Made by a program: the position numbers and the translations under genes. A model generated the notes under the pieces. That model ran no database searches. It saw only the letters and a list, made by a program, of their open reading frames with translations, and was not told the DNA's origin. Positions 1 through 11,109 of a stretch of 64,000 nt of DNA are shown here, piece after piece; the stretch's first letter is position 1, and the number at the start of each line of letters is the position of its first letter. Origin of the DNA: Rana temporaria (Eukaryota; Chordata; Amphibia; Anura; Ranidae); NCBI RefSeq assembly GCF_905171775.1, contig NC_053494.1, positions 124,214,028 through 124,278,027 of the forward strand, given 5' to 3'.

Positions 1-585
1 TAAAATAAAAAATAAATAATACATTTTATATGAATAATGCGTGCATTGTAGCATGCCACCTTTTCCCCTTATGCTTTGCTGAGGTTTATATGAAATAGAG
101 TCTAGGGGGTACAGTTGAAGGAATTGTTGAAGTAAAGCAAGCCCCATTGATAATGTCCATGGTAATAATAACCCCCAGCATTGGTGTCAGAGCCAGCAAT
201 GACAATTCCCAGCAGATGTCAGGAACAGTATTGATAACCTCAAACAAGTGTCCATGTCGGAAGTGATAAACTCCAGAGATAACATTGAGTAAGTGTCAGG
301 GCCAGTGATAACCACCAGCAAAGGTTATGGCAAGCAAGGATAACCCCCTAATAATATCCAGCAAGTGTAAAGGCAAACAATAACCCCCAGCACAACAAAA
401 AATCCAGCACAACCCCCAGCATGTGTCAGGGCCAGCAATGATAACCCCTAGCAGTAACTACCATCAGGGTAAGCAATAACCCTTAGCAATAAACCCCAGT
501 ACAATACCTCTGCCCCCCCCCCCAACCACCCAGTAAAAGTCAGAGCAAGCTCTTTTCAGCATTGGTGTTCAGTAGTTTTACTTAC
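1..585. repeat. Intronic sequence with degenerate AACCCCCAGCA-type repeats
   Basis: From about 150 to 530 the words 'gtcagggccag', 'gataaccccc' and 'ccagca' recur at irregular spacing, giving a decayed minisatellite-like tract, with an interrupted C-run near 508-520. No exon was found here. On the minus strand this would lie in the intron after the exon at 586-634. Confidence 0.4.
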
Positions 586-634
586 CTGAGCACCTGGTCT
601 GCAAAGTGTCCTCTTTCTTGTGCTGCTGCCAGCA
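586..634 (-). CDS. Host coiled-coil gene, coding exon 6 (49 bp)
   Basis: Read on the minus strand, an acceptor ending in TTACAG precedes base 634 and a strong donor GTAAGT follows base 586. The exon supplies TG to complete the split codon left by the 973-1390 exon (G + TG = Val). It then carries 15 open codons (LAAAQERGHFADQVL) and ends with AG, so it leaves in phase 2. Entry phase matches the previous exon, which would happen by chance only one time in three. The segment is Ala/Gln/Glu rich, in keeping with the helical character of the rest of the protein. The gene continues beyond position 1, so the C-terminus is outside the window. Without a transcript the exon is a prediction from splice signals and phase. 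Confidence 0.6.
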
Positions 635-972
635 CTGTAATTTATCTGTTGGGTGGAGGAAATACTCTGCCCAACAGAGGAAGGAAGCACTATTGCAAGC
701 ATAGTGTTACTAGTATCTTTTGCTTATAAAGCAGGAGTCCACTGAATGGAGGTGCTTAAAGGAATTTGGGGTTTGCTATAGCACACTCAAGCACACCCCT
801 GTGATTGCCATGAAGAACATGGATTTAAAAGTAATGGAAAATGATTGTGAAAAATATGTAATGCTGCTTACATGATTTTGTGTGTGTCATATTAGCAGAG
901 ATTTGCCACAAAATCTGGCAGAAAAATATGAAATGTCAGCTACCTGTAGCCAGAGGTTAATAAGTACATTAC

Positions 973-1390
973 CTGGCTGTATTTGGAGAGATAATGCGTC
1001 TTTCAGTTTTTCTACTAGCTCCTTGAGCTCATCTTCTTCATTCTTCACAGATGACTCTTGAGGACCATGTGTAGATTGGTTGTTTATTGTATCTTTTACA
1101 GCAAAGCTACTTTTTTCAGGCCTCATTTCAGTTCCTAGTGTGTAATTTTCTTTATAGCTAGTAGAAATCTTAATGGACTCACACAAGTGTCTCATATGTG
1201 TCAGTGTCTGTTTGTTTCTTGCCTTCAGATGGTCATTTTCTCTTTCTAAATTGAGCTGACAGCTCTTCTTGCTCCTTTGGATGGATACCCTAGTCTTATT
1301 ATAACCGCAGTCGTCCAACCTAATGGAATTAGGAAACCTCTGTGTTCTTTGGTCCATTTTTTGCTTTATCTTAGAGAAATAAATTATACC
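973..1390 (-). CDS. Host coiled-coil gene, coding exon 5 (418 bp)
   Basis: This is the largest exon of the host gene and is open from end to end on the minus strand. A pyrimidine-rich acceptor (TTTTCTTTTTCTTTAG) precedes base 1390 and a donor CCAG|GTAATG follows base 973. It enters in phase 0, matching the exon at 8261-8420, and exits in phase 1, matching 586-634. The 139 codons begin GIIYFSKIKQKMDQRTQ. They include a charged stretch (QLNLERENDHLKARN) and a helical Lys/Glu/Leu end (EDELKELVEKLKDALSLQ) typical of coiled coils, separated by a Ser/Asn-rich linker. I do not recognise the family. The internal Met (codon 12) is not needed as a start because the frame is open to the acceptor. Confidence 0.72.
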
Positions 1391-1929
1391 CTAAAGAAAA
1401 AGAAAATAACATATATTTAAAATATTGTTTCAATCAGGATTTCACAGATTTAAAAAAAATTGTAAGTAGTCTATGAAATTAAAGTAATAATACAAGTTTT
1501 ATAGCTTCTTTATCTATAGAAAGGGAACTATGCAGAGAATAAAAAAAAACGTTACACTTTGGATGAATGCATTTAGTAATTGCTATAAAGGGTTAATATA
1601 CAGCTACATGATGAAAATAATACATGCATGCCTGTCTGTTTCTAGCAAGCTGTACCTGTACTCAGTTGTTAGAAGTTATTCATATGAGTTTGTTTTATTT
1701 ATTTTTGGCTTTTAATAAATAACAGTCTTAAACTATGTGAAGTCTTCCCTCCATATAACCATGAGGTGAGTTAACATGTGAAGGGACATGAGATAGCAAT
1801 ATCAGAGCTTGGGATACTTCATAATACATATGAGACTTTGACATCCTAATAATTTAGTAGGCACATCTGTTGGAAACTGTTATGCTTGAGTTTTGTGAGC
1901 AAGCAGTACATAGGGTCAATCAACAAGAT
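1391..1929. other. AT-rich intron sequence, nothing recognised
   Basis: This lies in the intron between the 8261-8420 and 973-1390 exons. I see no TIRs, tandem repeats or convincing splice-bounded ORFs. Confidence 0.4.
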
Positions 1930-2955
1930 GGGTGGGAGTTGTGTCTGTTATGGATGATATGTTTCTTTAAACGCAACTCTATGATGCATCTCTGTTGTAC
2001 TTCTTCCTGTGTGGTGTTTCCGGTTTCCTGCTGGGTCATTCAGTAAACATGGCTTCTGTACAGTAAAGGAAAGCCTGAAGCAAAAAGTACAAAAGAAAAA
2101 ATAGCAGAGGGCTGGGCTTGACAGGGTTAACAGGGTACAGACAGGTGGAAAGGTCTTACCCGATTGGGGGGAGCCTGGGGAAGGAAGGGTCAGAGGAGTA
2201 AAAGCAGCTGGCCCCTCCCCCTCAGCATCAGAGCAGCGTGGAGGAACAAGCTTCCCACCCACCCTCCCTCTTTGTTTGTTTTTTTCCCATTTATCTTTTC
2301 CCACAGATCGGTGTGTCCTCAGGATGTCGTGGCAGTTGGTGGGTGTTGGTCTTTGCGGGAGAAGGAAGAAACCTCGGATAAGGAGAGTTCGGGACCCATC
2401 AGTGGTATGGGTTCCGATGGTGGTATTTCAGCTAACGGTGGTTTAGCTGGAATTTGGTTAACGGGTGCACTGCGGTCAGTTGATTGCCTCCAAGCCAGTA
2501 TGTCGGCTAGAGGCCTATTATCATATATAAAATGTACAGTAGTGCATTTACTAAACAGATGGTATGTGGAGTGCATGCAAAGTCCAACACAAAGATCTGA
2601 TGTTTTTTATGGTTATGTTCATTTAAATTTATTGATTAATAAAGAGACTGCTATGGTCAATATTTACTCCAACTTGGTCTCTATTAATTGGAAATTGTAT
2701 GGGGGTTGGAGTAGGGGTTGATCAGGCAGTATGGGAAGTATAGTACATCTGTTATACAATAGTCATGGCTTGTACTGTCTCTTTACATATATCATGTCAA
2801 ACATGATGTCAGAAGATTTCTGGATCCATGCTCTTTCTACACATTTGATGAGAGCCTGTTAGCCTTGATGTGAGTGTTCTTGGAACTGATTGTGCCTTCT
2901 AACAATTGCAGTCCTGTCCTGGATGCTGAGTATTTGCAGCAAGGAAAACAGCATC
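1930..2955 (+). mobile_element. Probable LTR/leader region of a Ty3/gypsy element
   Basis: This stretch immediately precedes a gypsy gag start at 2956 in the same orientation, where the 5' LTR and leader should lie. It contains an AATAAA-type signal near 2638 inside an AT-rich tract. I could not define the LTR ends, and no 3' LTR copy exists in the window because the element is cut off near 5790. The 185-residue ORF at 2164-2721 has no recognisable domain. Confidence 0.35.
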
Positions 2956-3898
2956 ATGGCAGCTAACAGCATTCCACTGCCTGAGGAAATGAGGGTGAGT
3001 GGAGATGTCAGCAGTAACTAGGACAATTTAAGGGCTGAGTTTGAGGACTACTCCCTAGCCACAGGGTTAAATGAGAAGCCTGCAGCAGTGCAAGCAGCCA
3101 CACTGAGGAGGGTGATGGGCAGTGAACACCTCCATGTTTACAAGCATAATCTGAACCTCACAGAGGAGCAAAAGAGTAACACCAAAACCATTCTGGATGC
3201 ATTAGAAGCTTTCTTCAGACCCTCTAAAAATCTCATATATGAAAGATATATATTTGGCTGCTGTAAGCAAGAAGACTGTGAATCAATAGAAAGGTTTGTC
3301 ACACGGCTAAGAGAAAAAGCTGCAAGCTGTCAGTATGGCTCTCAGAGAGATGAACTTATTTGTGATAAAATAGTTTTGGGTATCACCAGTGAAAGCACAC
3401 GCTGCCAACTATTGAGGAAACATGATTTACATCTACAAACAGCAATTCAGATATGTCGCACTGCAGAACTTACTGACAAACATATGAAAGCTATGTAGCA
3501 GGATAAACTGATTGACAATGTCAATGCAGCTTCTAAACAACAGCAAAGCTTCAAAAACCACCAGCATAAGTTTCGGCAGAAGGGTCACCTATGCAACTCA
3601 CCTGGGAGGAAGCCTGTATCATGCAAGTATTGCGTAAATGTGCATGTACGAGAGAAAAAAAAAGTGTCCTGCATATGGGAAAATTTGTACTGCATGTGGT
3701 AAACCAAATCACTTTGCAAGAGTGTGTCTCTCCAGTAAAATGGAAGCAAGGAAGCTGCACACAATTGAGCAAATGTCAGATGATGAGGACGCACACCTGC
3801 TTAGCACTGACATGGTTTATTCCTCAGAATGCATTGGTGCTGTAAACACAAAGGGCAAAAAATGGTTTGTAAACCTCAGATTAAACAACATAATCTAA
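2956..3898 (+). pseudogene. Ty3/gypsy gag remnant with CCHC zinc knuckle
   Basis: An ATG at 2956 opens a gag-like reading frame that hits an in-frame TAG at 3019-3021 and then stays open to 3498. The 3088-3498 part is a typical retrotransposon capsid segment, with conserved-looking 'FVTRLREKA' and 'GITSE' motifs. A second in-frame TAG at 3496-3498 is followed by further open sequence. The frame then shifts, and at 3638-3898 a nucleocapsid knuckle of the form CxxCGKPNHFxxxC is visible. At least two stops and a frameshift make this a pseudogene. It is antisense to the host gene and lies within its intron. Confidence 0.75.
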
Positions 3899-5789
3899 CC
3901 CTGCCAGCTGGACTTGGGTGCAACGTGTGATGTCATGAGTATAAAGGACAAAATGAAACAGGCACCCTGAGTACCCCTTCAGCCTAGTAGCACCAAACTA
4001 AAGTTGTATTCAGGGGAACTAATGGAATCATTGGGGCTATTCCAAACAGAATGCAGCATACGTGATTGTATACACAAACTGAACTTTGAGATTGTTGATG
4101 CCGATCAGAAACCGCTATTATCGGGTTCAACATGTGAGCGCCTTGGACTGATGCTGTTGACCATTCCTGCTGAGCTACATAATGTTGATAATCAGCCTGC
4201 AAAATCTTTGACTAGGCCACTGACAAAACAGCAAATTCTTCATACCTACAGTGATGTGTTTGAGGGCCCAATAGTCTCTGTTCCAGAAGAGGTTAGTTTT
4301 GAACTTGATCCTACCATTCAACCTGTACAATGTGCCCCACACAATGTGACTATCGCCATTAAGCCACAGGTTAAAGCTCAACTAGATAAATATGAAGCTG
4401 AAGGACATCTAACTTCCGTATCAGAGCCTACAGATTGGATCAGTAACATGGTTGTTATCAGAAAGCGTGAGAAGATCAGAATATGCATTGATCCCATGTT
4501 TCTGAACATGGCCCTGAAAAGGTCACACTACTTAATGCCAACACTGGATGATATTTTGCACAAACTACCTAAAGCATGTGTCTTCACACTTTTTCATGCT
4601 AGAGATGCCTTTTTACAGTGCAAACTGGATGAAAAGCGTAGCTACATGACCATCTTCTGGACACCTTGGGGCAGAAAGAGATGGCTCAAACTACCATTTG
4701 GAGTCTCTGTAGCATCTGAGGTATACCAGCGAAAGCAGCATGAACTATTAGGTGGTCTTCACAGAATTGAGCCAATAGCTAATGACATTCTTATAGTTGG
4801 CTGCAGTAATACAGATGAGGAGGCTAAGCATGACCATGATGAAAAGTTAATAGCGCTACTGGATTGTTGTAGACAGGTGATGCTGAGGCTTAGTGTAAAG
4901 AAATTGCAGTTCAAGGTGAAAGAAGTCAGTTTCCATGGGCATATCCTGTCTTCACAAGGCTTAAAAGCTGACCTGGATAAGATTAAAGCCATTGTGGACA
5001 TGCCACAGCCTGCTGATGCCAAAGCGGTACAGCGATTTATTGGCTTTGTTACATACCCAGCGAAATTTCTGCCACACTTATCTGAGGTGTGTGAGCCACT
5101 AAGACGACTTCTGGACAAAGATGCAGTTTGGCACTGGCTTCCCAAGCATGACCGGGCAGTAGAGGATATAAAACGCTTGGTCACCTCTGCCCCAGTGTTG
5201 AAATTACTATGATGTCGCAAAGCCTGTTACGATAAAGTGACTCCAGTAAAAATGGTCTAGGTTGTTTGCAGAAAGGTCAGCCAGTTGCATATTTATCCAG
5301 AGCTCTTTCATCAGCTGAGCAAAATTATGCTCAAATTGAGAAGGAATGTTTAAGCATTGTATTTGCTTGCCAGCGTTTCCATCATTATCTCTATGGACGG
5401 GATTCAATTACAGCTGAAACTGATCACCAACCCATTGATAGCCATATTCAAAAAGCCCCTTTTGTGTGCTCCCAAGTGTTTGCAGAGCATGATGCTTACA
5501 TTGCAGCATCACGACCTCAATGTTGTCTACAAGCCAGGATGTGAAATGTATATCAGCGATACCCTGAGCAGATAATGTGGCACCTGGAGGTGAGCATGAG
5601 CATTGTACAATTTGTCTGCTGCAACAGGAACAAAATTTATTTGCCGATATCAATCAAGCGGACTATCATAATGTCACAGATCAGGGACTACATCAACTCA
5701 TACAGCACACCAACAGTGATGCAACTTTACAAGCTTTGACGTCTATTGTTTTGAGTGGGTGGTCAGATGAAAAAGAGGCAGTACCTGGA
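3899..5789 (+). pseudogene. Ty3/gypsy pol remnant: protease, RT, RNase H
   Basis: Just after the gag remnant (about 3905-3955) a protease-like motif reads DLGAT where an active enzyme has D-S/T-G. The open frame 4004-5212 (402 residues) carries the reverse transcriptase: 'TDWISNMV', 'RICIDP', 'LKLPFGV', a catalytic box reading IANDILIVG, then 'FHGHILS' and 'VQRFIGFV'. The first Asp of the xxDD box is replaced by Asn, so the enzyme would be inactive. After a frameshift near 5213, RNase H follows at 5266-5575 in two frames ('AYLSRALSSAEQNYAQIEKE', then 'DTLSR'). The element stops abruptly near 5790, where L1 sequence begins; integrase and the 3' LTR are absent. Confidence 0.85.
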
Positions 5790-7225
5790 ATTTAAATATT
5801 TAGGAATTAAACTTGCTAACTCAATCAAGAAAGTATATGAAATAAATGATATCTCCCTACTTGACGAAATTAAAATAGAAATAAAAAGGGTAATAAACAG
5901 ACCAATTTCCTGGATAGGTCGTATGAATATCCTAAAAATGTTCCTTCTTCCAAAAATCCTTTATAAATTCCAGATGATACCAATCGCATTGCCGCAACCT
6001 TATCTTAGAGTACTTAAAACTCTGTTAATGAATTACATATGGAAAAATAAAAAACACAGAATCTCCTTCCTGGTTTTAAAACAGGAAAAAAGACATGGTG
6101 GACTTGCAGTCCCGGACATTAGAAAATATTATAATGCAGCGGTACTGTCTAGGGTTGTGGAGTGGGCCAGAGACAATCGGGAAAAAAGATGGGTAAAGTT
6201 AGAAACGCACTGTCCAAGGTAAAATTGGGAAGCATAATTTGGAACCCTCCCCAGTATAGAGCACTAGACGAGAATACTCACGAGTTAAAACGTAATGCAC
6301 TAAAAATATGGGACATATTACACAAACAAATAGACAAGGAAAATAATTCACCTCCTATAGAGTTAAAGGAAAATTAATATTTTGCACCAAGAAAAAAATA
6401 GTGGGTGGTAATTGGATAAAAAAAGATAAAGCACAGTTAAGGGATATAATAAAAAAACAGGAAATTAATAACACTACAGGAGTTAAAACACAACGAGGAA
6501 TTAATGGTAATTGATGAGTGGAGATACCGACAGTTGAGACACTTTGTCCAAAAGTTACCCCAACCACTAAGGTCAGGGGAAAAGCTTACATCATTGGAAA
6601 GGCTATGTATTACAGATAAACCTAAAGGTATTATATCAAGGCTCTATAAGATATTATTAGCAGTGGACGAACTGGAGATGCCTCCATTCATCAAAAAATG
6701 GAAACGGGAAATAGGAACACAGAAGGATTATATCACTGTAGGAAAATTTTTAAAACTGACCCACTCCTCGGCCGTGGACAATAGGAACGCAGAAATGAAT
6801 TATAAGTGCATAACAGGCTGGTATTTAACACCAGGCAAATTGAGTAAATTTAAAGAGGGTGAGTCGGCTGACTGTTGGCGGGGCTGTAAGTATCCGGGCA
6901 CCTATGGTGGAATTGCCCAAAAGTCAAAAAATTCTGGAAGAAAATTTTAGATTTGATAAAAGATATCACCAGGAAGGAGATAAAAAACGATCCATGGATT
7001 GTACTGTTCCATGGAGGTGAGGAAGTGGCGAAATCCTACAAAGAATCCCTGATACCACATCTGCTAAACGCGGCCAAAAGGCTGATTCCAAAAAAATTGC
7101 AGGAGGTGGAGTGTCCCTCTATCTGGGAGTGGATCGACTCGGTAGAAGAGACGTATAACATGGAAGGCTTAAAGAATAGTATAGAAGAGGGGAAAACCGG
7201 ACATAAAGAGAAATGGGAACATTGA
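5790..7225 (+). pseudogene. 5'-truncated L1-type LINE ORF2 fragment
   Basis: From about 5790 the reading changes from gypsy pol to the C-terminal part of an L1-type ORF2: 'FKYLGIKL', 'ISWIGRMNILKM', 'PKILYKFQ', 'YIWKNKKHRIS', 'GGLAVPD'. Similarity continues through short frames at 6162-6377, 6504-6950 and 6953-7225, so several frameshifts are present. The C-terminal zinc-knuckle region near 6870-6920 is damaged. Endonuclease and most of the RT are missing, as in an ordinary 5' truncation. It lies antisense to the host gene. The chimeric frame at 5755-6222 starts in gypsy sequence and should not be read as one protein. Confidence 0.8.
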
Positions 7226-7700
7226 AAGGAATTTTAGAAATCTTGGAGCTATGCAGAAAACCTAAGGATTAAGACCTGAATAAGGGCCAGCGTAGGAAGG
7301 AATAATAATGTATGGTTGTAAGCGAAGTAATGAGGCGGTAGCAGGGGTAGAGGGGGGGACGCGGGATAAAATAGGGAGTACTCTAATTTTTATGTGTTTA
7401 TTTGTTATGTTTTTTCTCCTAAATGTTTGTATACGGTCATATGTTTGATAGTATTATACTTGGGAACTGTTCTGGAGAATTTATGACTAGCAGGAAAAAA
7501 GAAAGGGGGAAAAAAAGTATATATATATATATATATAAAAAGGAAAAACAAACTAAATAAAGGAAAAGAAAAAAAACAAATAAAAAAGAGAGAAAAATAA
7601 AAAAGAGAAGAAATGAAAAGGAAAAAAATCAAAAGGGAAAAAAAGGAAAACCACAAATGATGCGAAACCATAGCAGAGACGTTATAAGCAAATAATATGT
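7226..7700 (+). repeat. L1 3' tail and A-rich low-complexity tract
   Basis: This follows the L1 fragment in the same orientation and ends in a long A/G-rich tract with a (TA)n run near 7519-7538. It is best read as the 3' UTR and degenerate poly(A) end. The antisense Phe/Ser-rich ORF (7405-7671) is simply the complement of this purine tract. Confidence 0.55.
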
Positions 7701-7774
7701 GAGCAAGTCTCGTGTTGGTGGAGTCTGAAGTGGTAAAAAATAATAATAAAAAAAAAAAGAAAACGTCGCCTGTG

Positions 7775-7905
7775 GAGATTTTTAGGTACCGTAATTTGTC
7801 GCCATTCCACGAGTATGCGCAATTTCAAAGCATGACATGTTGGGTATCTATTTACTCGGCGTGACATCATCTTTCACATTATACAAAAAAATTGTCTAAC
7901 TTTAC
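7775..7905 (-). repeat. Fragment of TTAA-type repeat family
   Basis: Reverse-complement similarity to about 48530-48650 is visible: a shared 'ACTCGGCGTGACATCATC'-like segment and 'ACATGTTGGGTATC'. It is an internal fragment with no termini. The rest of 7906-8260 is AT-rich intron with a short (TA)n at 8037-8050. Confidence 0.5.
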
Positions 7906-8260
7906 TGTTTAGTTTTTTTTTAATTCATGAAAGTATCTTTTTTCCTAAAAAAATGCCTCTGAAAGACAGCTGCGCATATACAGTGTGACAAAAAATATTG
8001 CAACAATCGCCATTTTATTCTCTAGATTCTCTGCTAATATATATATATATTGTCTGGGAGTTCTAAGCAATTTTCTATAAAAAAATACAGATTACAACTT
8101 GCAAGCAACAAATGTGTCAGAAATAGGCTTAGTTATGAAAGGGTTAAATGTGTAATTTTTTTTACCTTAAAATATTAGAATATAAAAGGGACCTAGATTT
8201 AATCAGCTCTGACTATAACAAAAAGAATAAGTATTAAAAAATAATAAGTATTGGTAGTAC

Positions 8261-8420
8261 CTGAACATTCTGTCTTAGCTCTTCCAGTTCTTTTCTCAGA
8301 CAGTCATTGCTGACTGCTAAAGTACGTATATGGGCTTCTATTTTGCAATGATTGTCTTCTTGAGCTTCTTGGAGCACTTGGACAGCACCATTCCAGCGAC
8401 TTAATTGCTTCCTCAGTAAC
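8261..8420 (-). CDS. Host coiled-coil gene, coding exon 4 (160 bp)
   Basis: On the minus strand a pyrimidine-rich acceptor ending GCGATGCAG precedes base 8420, and CAG|GTACTA follows base 8261. One base (G) completes the AG left by the 13788-13858 exon to give Arg, and 53 open codons follow. The peptide LLRKQLSRWNGAVQVLQ...RKELEELRQNVQ has Leu and other hydrophobic residues at heptad spacing within Glu/Lys/Arg/Gln, a clear coiled-coil pattern. Exit is in phase 0, matching 973-1390. Both boundaries agree with independently found neighbours, so this is among the best supported exons. Confidence 0.75.
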
Positions 8421-8936
8421 CTGCATCGCGAAAAAGAAAAAAAGATGCATGACCTGAAAAAACTTTTCATTCCTGTAGTGATTAATAGTAGCAGAGTAAC
8501 CTAAGGGCAAAAAGGATATTAGCAGAACATATCAGTTTGCTCAGCATTGTCCAAAGAATCAGAATTCAAACAGTCTATTCTATAAAGACTACTGTATTGG
8601 TTGAGCTCACGTTGTGATATGAATTAGTAGAACCTAAATTAGGGCAATAGGTTTGTGCTTTCACTTCAATTCTAATGGTATTTTCTGATCAAATGCAGTC
8701 ACTGGCTTAAACTATATTAGGTTATAAGGAACATGCTGTTATTCAGTCACATGGTCATTATTACACAGATTGTACTATTAATTGTAAAGTACACAATACA
8801 ATGGATTTTGTGATATGCAGCTATTGACATGTCCTCAAAAGAACATCACTCTTATTCTCTGGTGCACTCTTTGGTGAAGAAGGTATAACCCACATTAAAG
8901 TGGTTGCAAACCCCATTTAGGAAATTTAAACTCTAA
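8421..8936. other. Intron, no feature recognised apart from a possible MITE edge
   Basis: AT-rich intron of the host gene. Near 8895 'TTAAAGTGGTTGCAAACCC' resembles the terminus of a common frog MITE seen again near 23905, but no matching end was found. Confidence 0.35.
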
Positions 8937-9381
8937 TGCCGCATACACACGGTCGTTTTTTGTGATAAAAAAAAGGCATTTTAAAAAACGTAATTTAAAA
9001 TGATCGTGTGTGGGCAAAACGTTGTTTTATGTCTTCTGAAAAACGACCAAAAAAAAATTCGAACATGCTTCAATTTTTTATGTCGTTTTTCAAAATGTAA
9101 TTTTTTGTGTCATAAAAAATTATCGTGTGTGGGCTAAAACAACGTTTAAAACAATGTTTTTCAACCCGTGCATGCTCAGAAGCAAGTTATGACGCGAGCT
9201 TGAATGGAACAGAGTGCCGTCGTACGTGTTGTACGTAACCGCGCTTTGCAAGAGCATTTTCAGAAAACTATGGTGTGTGGGCAACGTCGTTTTTAAAAAT
9301 GAAGTTTGAAAAACTTTGTTTTTTTTCATGATAAAAAACAACGTTTTTTCCAAGACAAAAAACGACCGTGTGTACGCGGCA
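8937..9381. mobile_element. MITE, TGCCGC-TIR family, TAA target duplication
   Basis: The left end TGCCGCATACACACGGTCG is inverted at the right end (CGACCGTGTGTACGCGGCA), and both ends are flanked by TAA (8934-8936 and 9382-9384). The interior is a long imperfect hairpin rich in 'aaaaacg' words, with the cassette 'gcatgctcagaagc' that recurs in the other copies. The 3-bp TNA duplication fits a PIF/Harbinger-type MITE. No coding capacity. Confidence 0.75.
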
Positions 9382-9979
9382 TAAGTGTTATTTCTCTCTG
9401 ACGCTTCATTCCTCAGCATGAGTCACTTCCGACAAGTGAGAAAACATGAGGGAGGGAGCAAACATTTTAATATATTGTCACCCAATATGACTGGTAACTA
9501 AGAAAGCATAAAACAGATTAACTATTGGTAATAACACAATTTAGCATACAAAGTAATTAGCATTAGGGACTAGGCATAAGATGACATTTGGCATCCAGAT
9601 CAGCATAAACAGTAGCAAGGCCACTTGCAGTGGCAGCAGTGAGTAGTAGTCAAGTTAAGGAGGATCGTAGTGGAGGGGAACAAAGGGGGTTTGCAGAATA
9701 ATTATTATGGGGGGAGGGGTAGTCTATGAAGATATTCTTCTTTTGAGATAGTTGGTGCACTTAACAAGATTGCAAGTTAACCTGTATGCGGTATAGGTTC
9801 AATATAGGTAAGGTACAGTCTTGTCACAGGTGCAAGGTAGATGTGGTTCAGAAGCAGTAAACATTCAGTATGATGCGGTATAGGGTTGGTATAGATGCAG
9901 ACTAGGTTTGGAATAACCTTGCAACCAAAAGAATGGGGTTTACTATGGATGTGACCACAGATAAAAGAGACCACTACCC
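9382..9979. other. Intron, nothing recognised
   Basis: Unique-looking AT-rich sequence between two transposons. No exon-like segment with paired splice sites was seen on either strand. Confidence 0.35.
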
Positions 9980-10930
9980 TTAACCACTTAACCCAAGGAC
10001 CATATTGCTGCCCGGGACTGCGCCGCTTTAACTGACAATTGCGCGGTCGTGCGACGTGGCTCCCAAACAAAATTGGCGTCCTTTTTTCCCACAAATAGAG
10101 CTTTCTTATGGTGGTATTTGATCACCTCTGCGGTTTTTAAACAAAAATAGAGCGACAATTTTGAAAAAAATGAATATTTTTTACTTTTTGCTGTAATAAA
10201 TATCCCCCAAAAATATATATAAAAAAAATTTTTTTTCCTCAGTTTAGGCCGATACGTATTCTTCTACATATTTTTCTTAAAAAAAATCGCAATAAGCGTT
10301 TATTGATTGGTTTGCGCAAAAGTTATAGCGTTTACAAAATAGGGGGTATTTTTATGGCATTTTTATTAATATATATTTTTTACTAGTAATGGCGGCGATC
10401 AGCGATTTTTTTCGGTACTGCGACATTATGGCGGACACTTCGGACACTTTTGACACATTTTTGGGACCATTGGCATTTTTATAGCAATCAGTGCTATAAA
10501 AATGCATTGGATTACTATAAAAATGCCACTGGCAGTGAAGGGGTTAACACTAGGGGGCGGGGAAGGGGTTAAGTATGTCCCTGGGTGTGTTCTTACTGTG
10601 GGGGGGGTGGCCTCACTAGGGGAAACACTGATCCTCTGTTCATACATTGTATGAACAGAAGATCAGCATTTCCCCCCCTGACAGGACCGAGAGCTGTGTG
10701 TTTACAAGGTCCCCGCTCTGTAATGAGCAATCGCGGGTGCCCGGCGGCGATCGAGCCCGCCGGGCACACGCAGGGAGTCGTGGGCGAGCTGTGGGCGTGC
10801 ACGCGCGCCTCCGGCAGCGCGCACGCGCCCCTAGTCGCCGCTCAAAGAGCCGCCGTATAGCTACAGGCTCTCACCCAGGAGAGCCGACCTGACGCCGTAT
10901 AATGACGGTGCGCGGTCGGCAAGTAGTTAA
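9980..10930. mobile_element. TTAA-flanked non-autonomous DNA element (951 bp)
   Basis: The element starts TTAACCACTTAACCC at 9980 and ends GGCAAGTAGTTAA at 10930, giving imperfect TIRs (TTAACYACTT) with TTAA at each outer edge. This is the target preference of piggyBac/Kolobok-type elements. The interior has two recognisable modules shared with other copies: an AT-rich 'aaataaatatcccccaaaaat' part (shared near 53480) and a GC-rich hairpin end. No transposase is present. Short ORFs in the GC-rich end are not convincing. Confidence 0.65.
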
Positions 10931-11000
10931 ATCAACCACAAAGTAAGACTAGAAAAAATATTAATAAGATAAATGCAGCAAAGGAGGCTGCTGTAGGATA

Positions 11001-11109
11001 CAGTTCCTTGAAAAAGTATTCACACCCCTTGACATTTTTCACATGTTGTCATGTTACAACCAAAAACATAAATGTATTTTATTGGGATTTTATGTGATAG
11101 ACCAACTGT
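11001..11109 (+). mobile_element. Fragment of a Tc1/mariner-like transposon terminus
   Basis: CAGTTCCTTGAAAAAGTATTC preceded by TA, followed by 'catgttacaacc' and 'tgggattttatgtgatag', matches the terminal region of widespread Tc1-like elements of fish and frogs as I remember them. Only about 110 bp remains and no second terminus is seen. Confidence 0.45.

Noticed and set aside
150..530. CRISPR-like or ordered tandem array
   Set aside because: Recurring words are irregularly spaced and degenerate, in eukaryotic intron sequence.
2164..2721. 185-codon ORF as a host gene
   Set aside because: Sits where the LTR/leader of the gypsy element is expected; no domain, no phase-compatible exon, wrong strand for the host gene.
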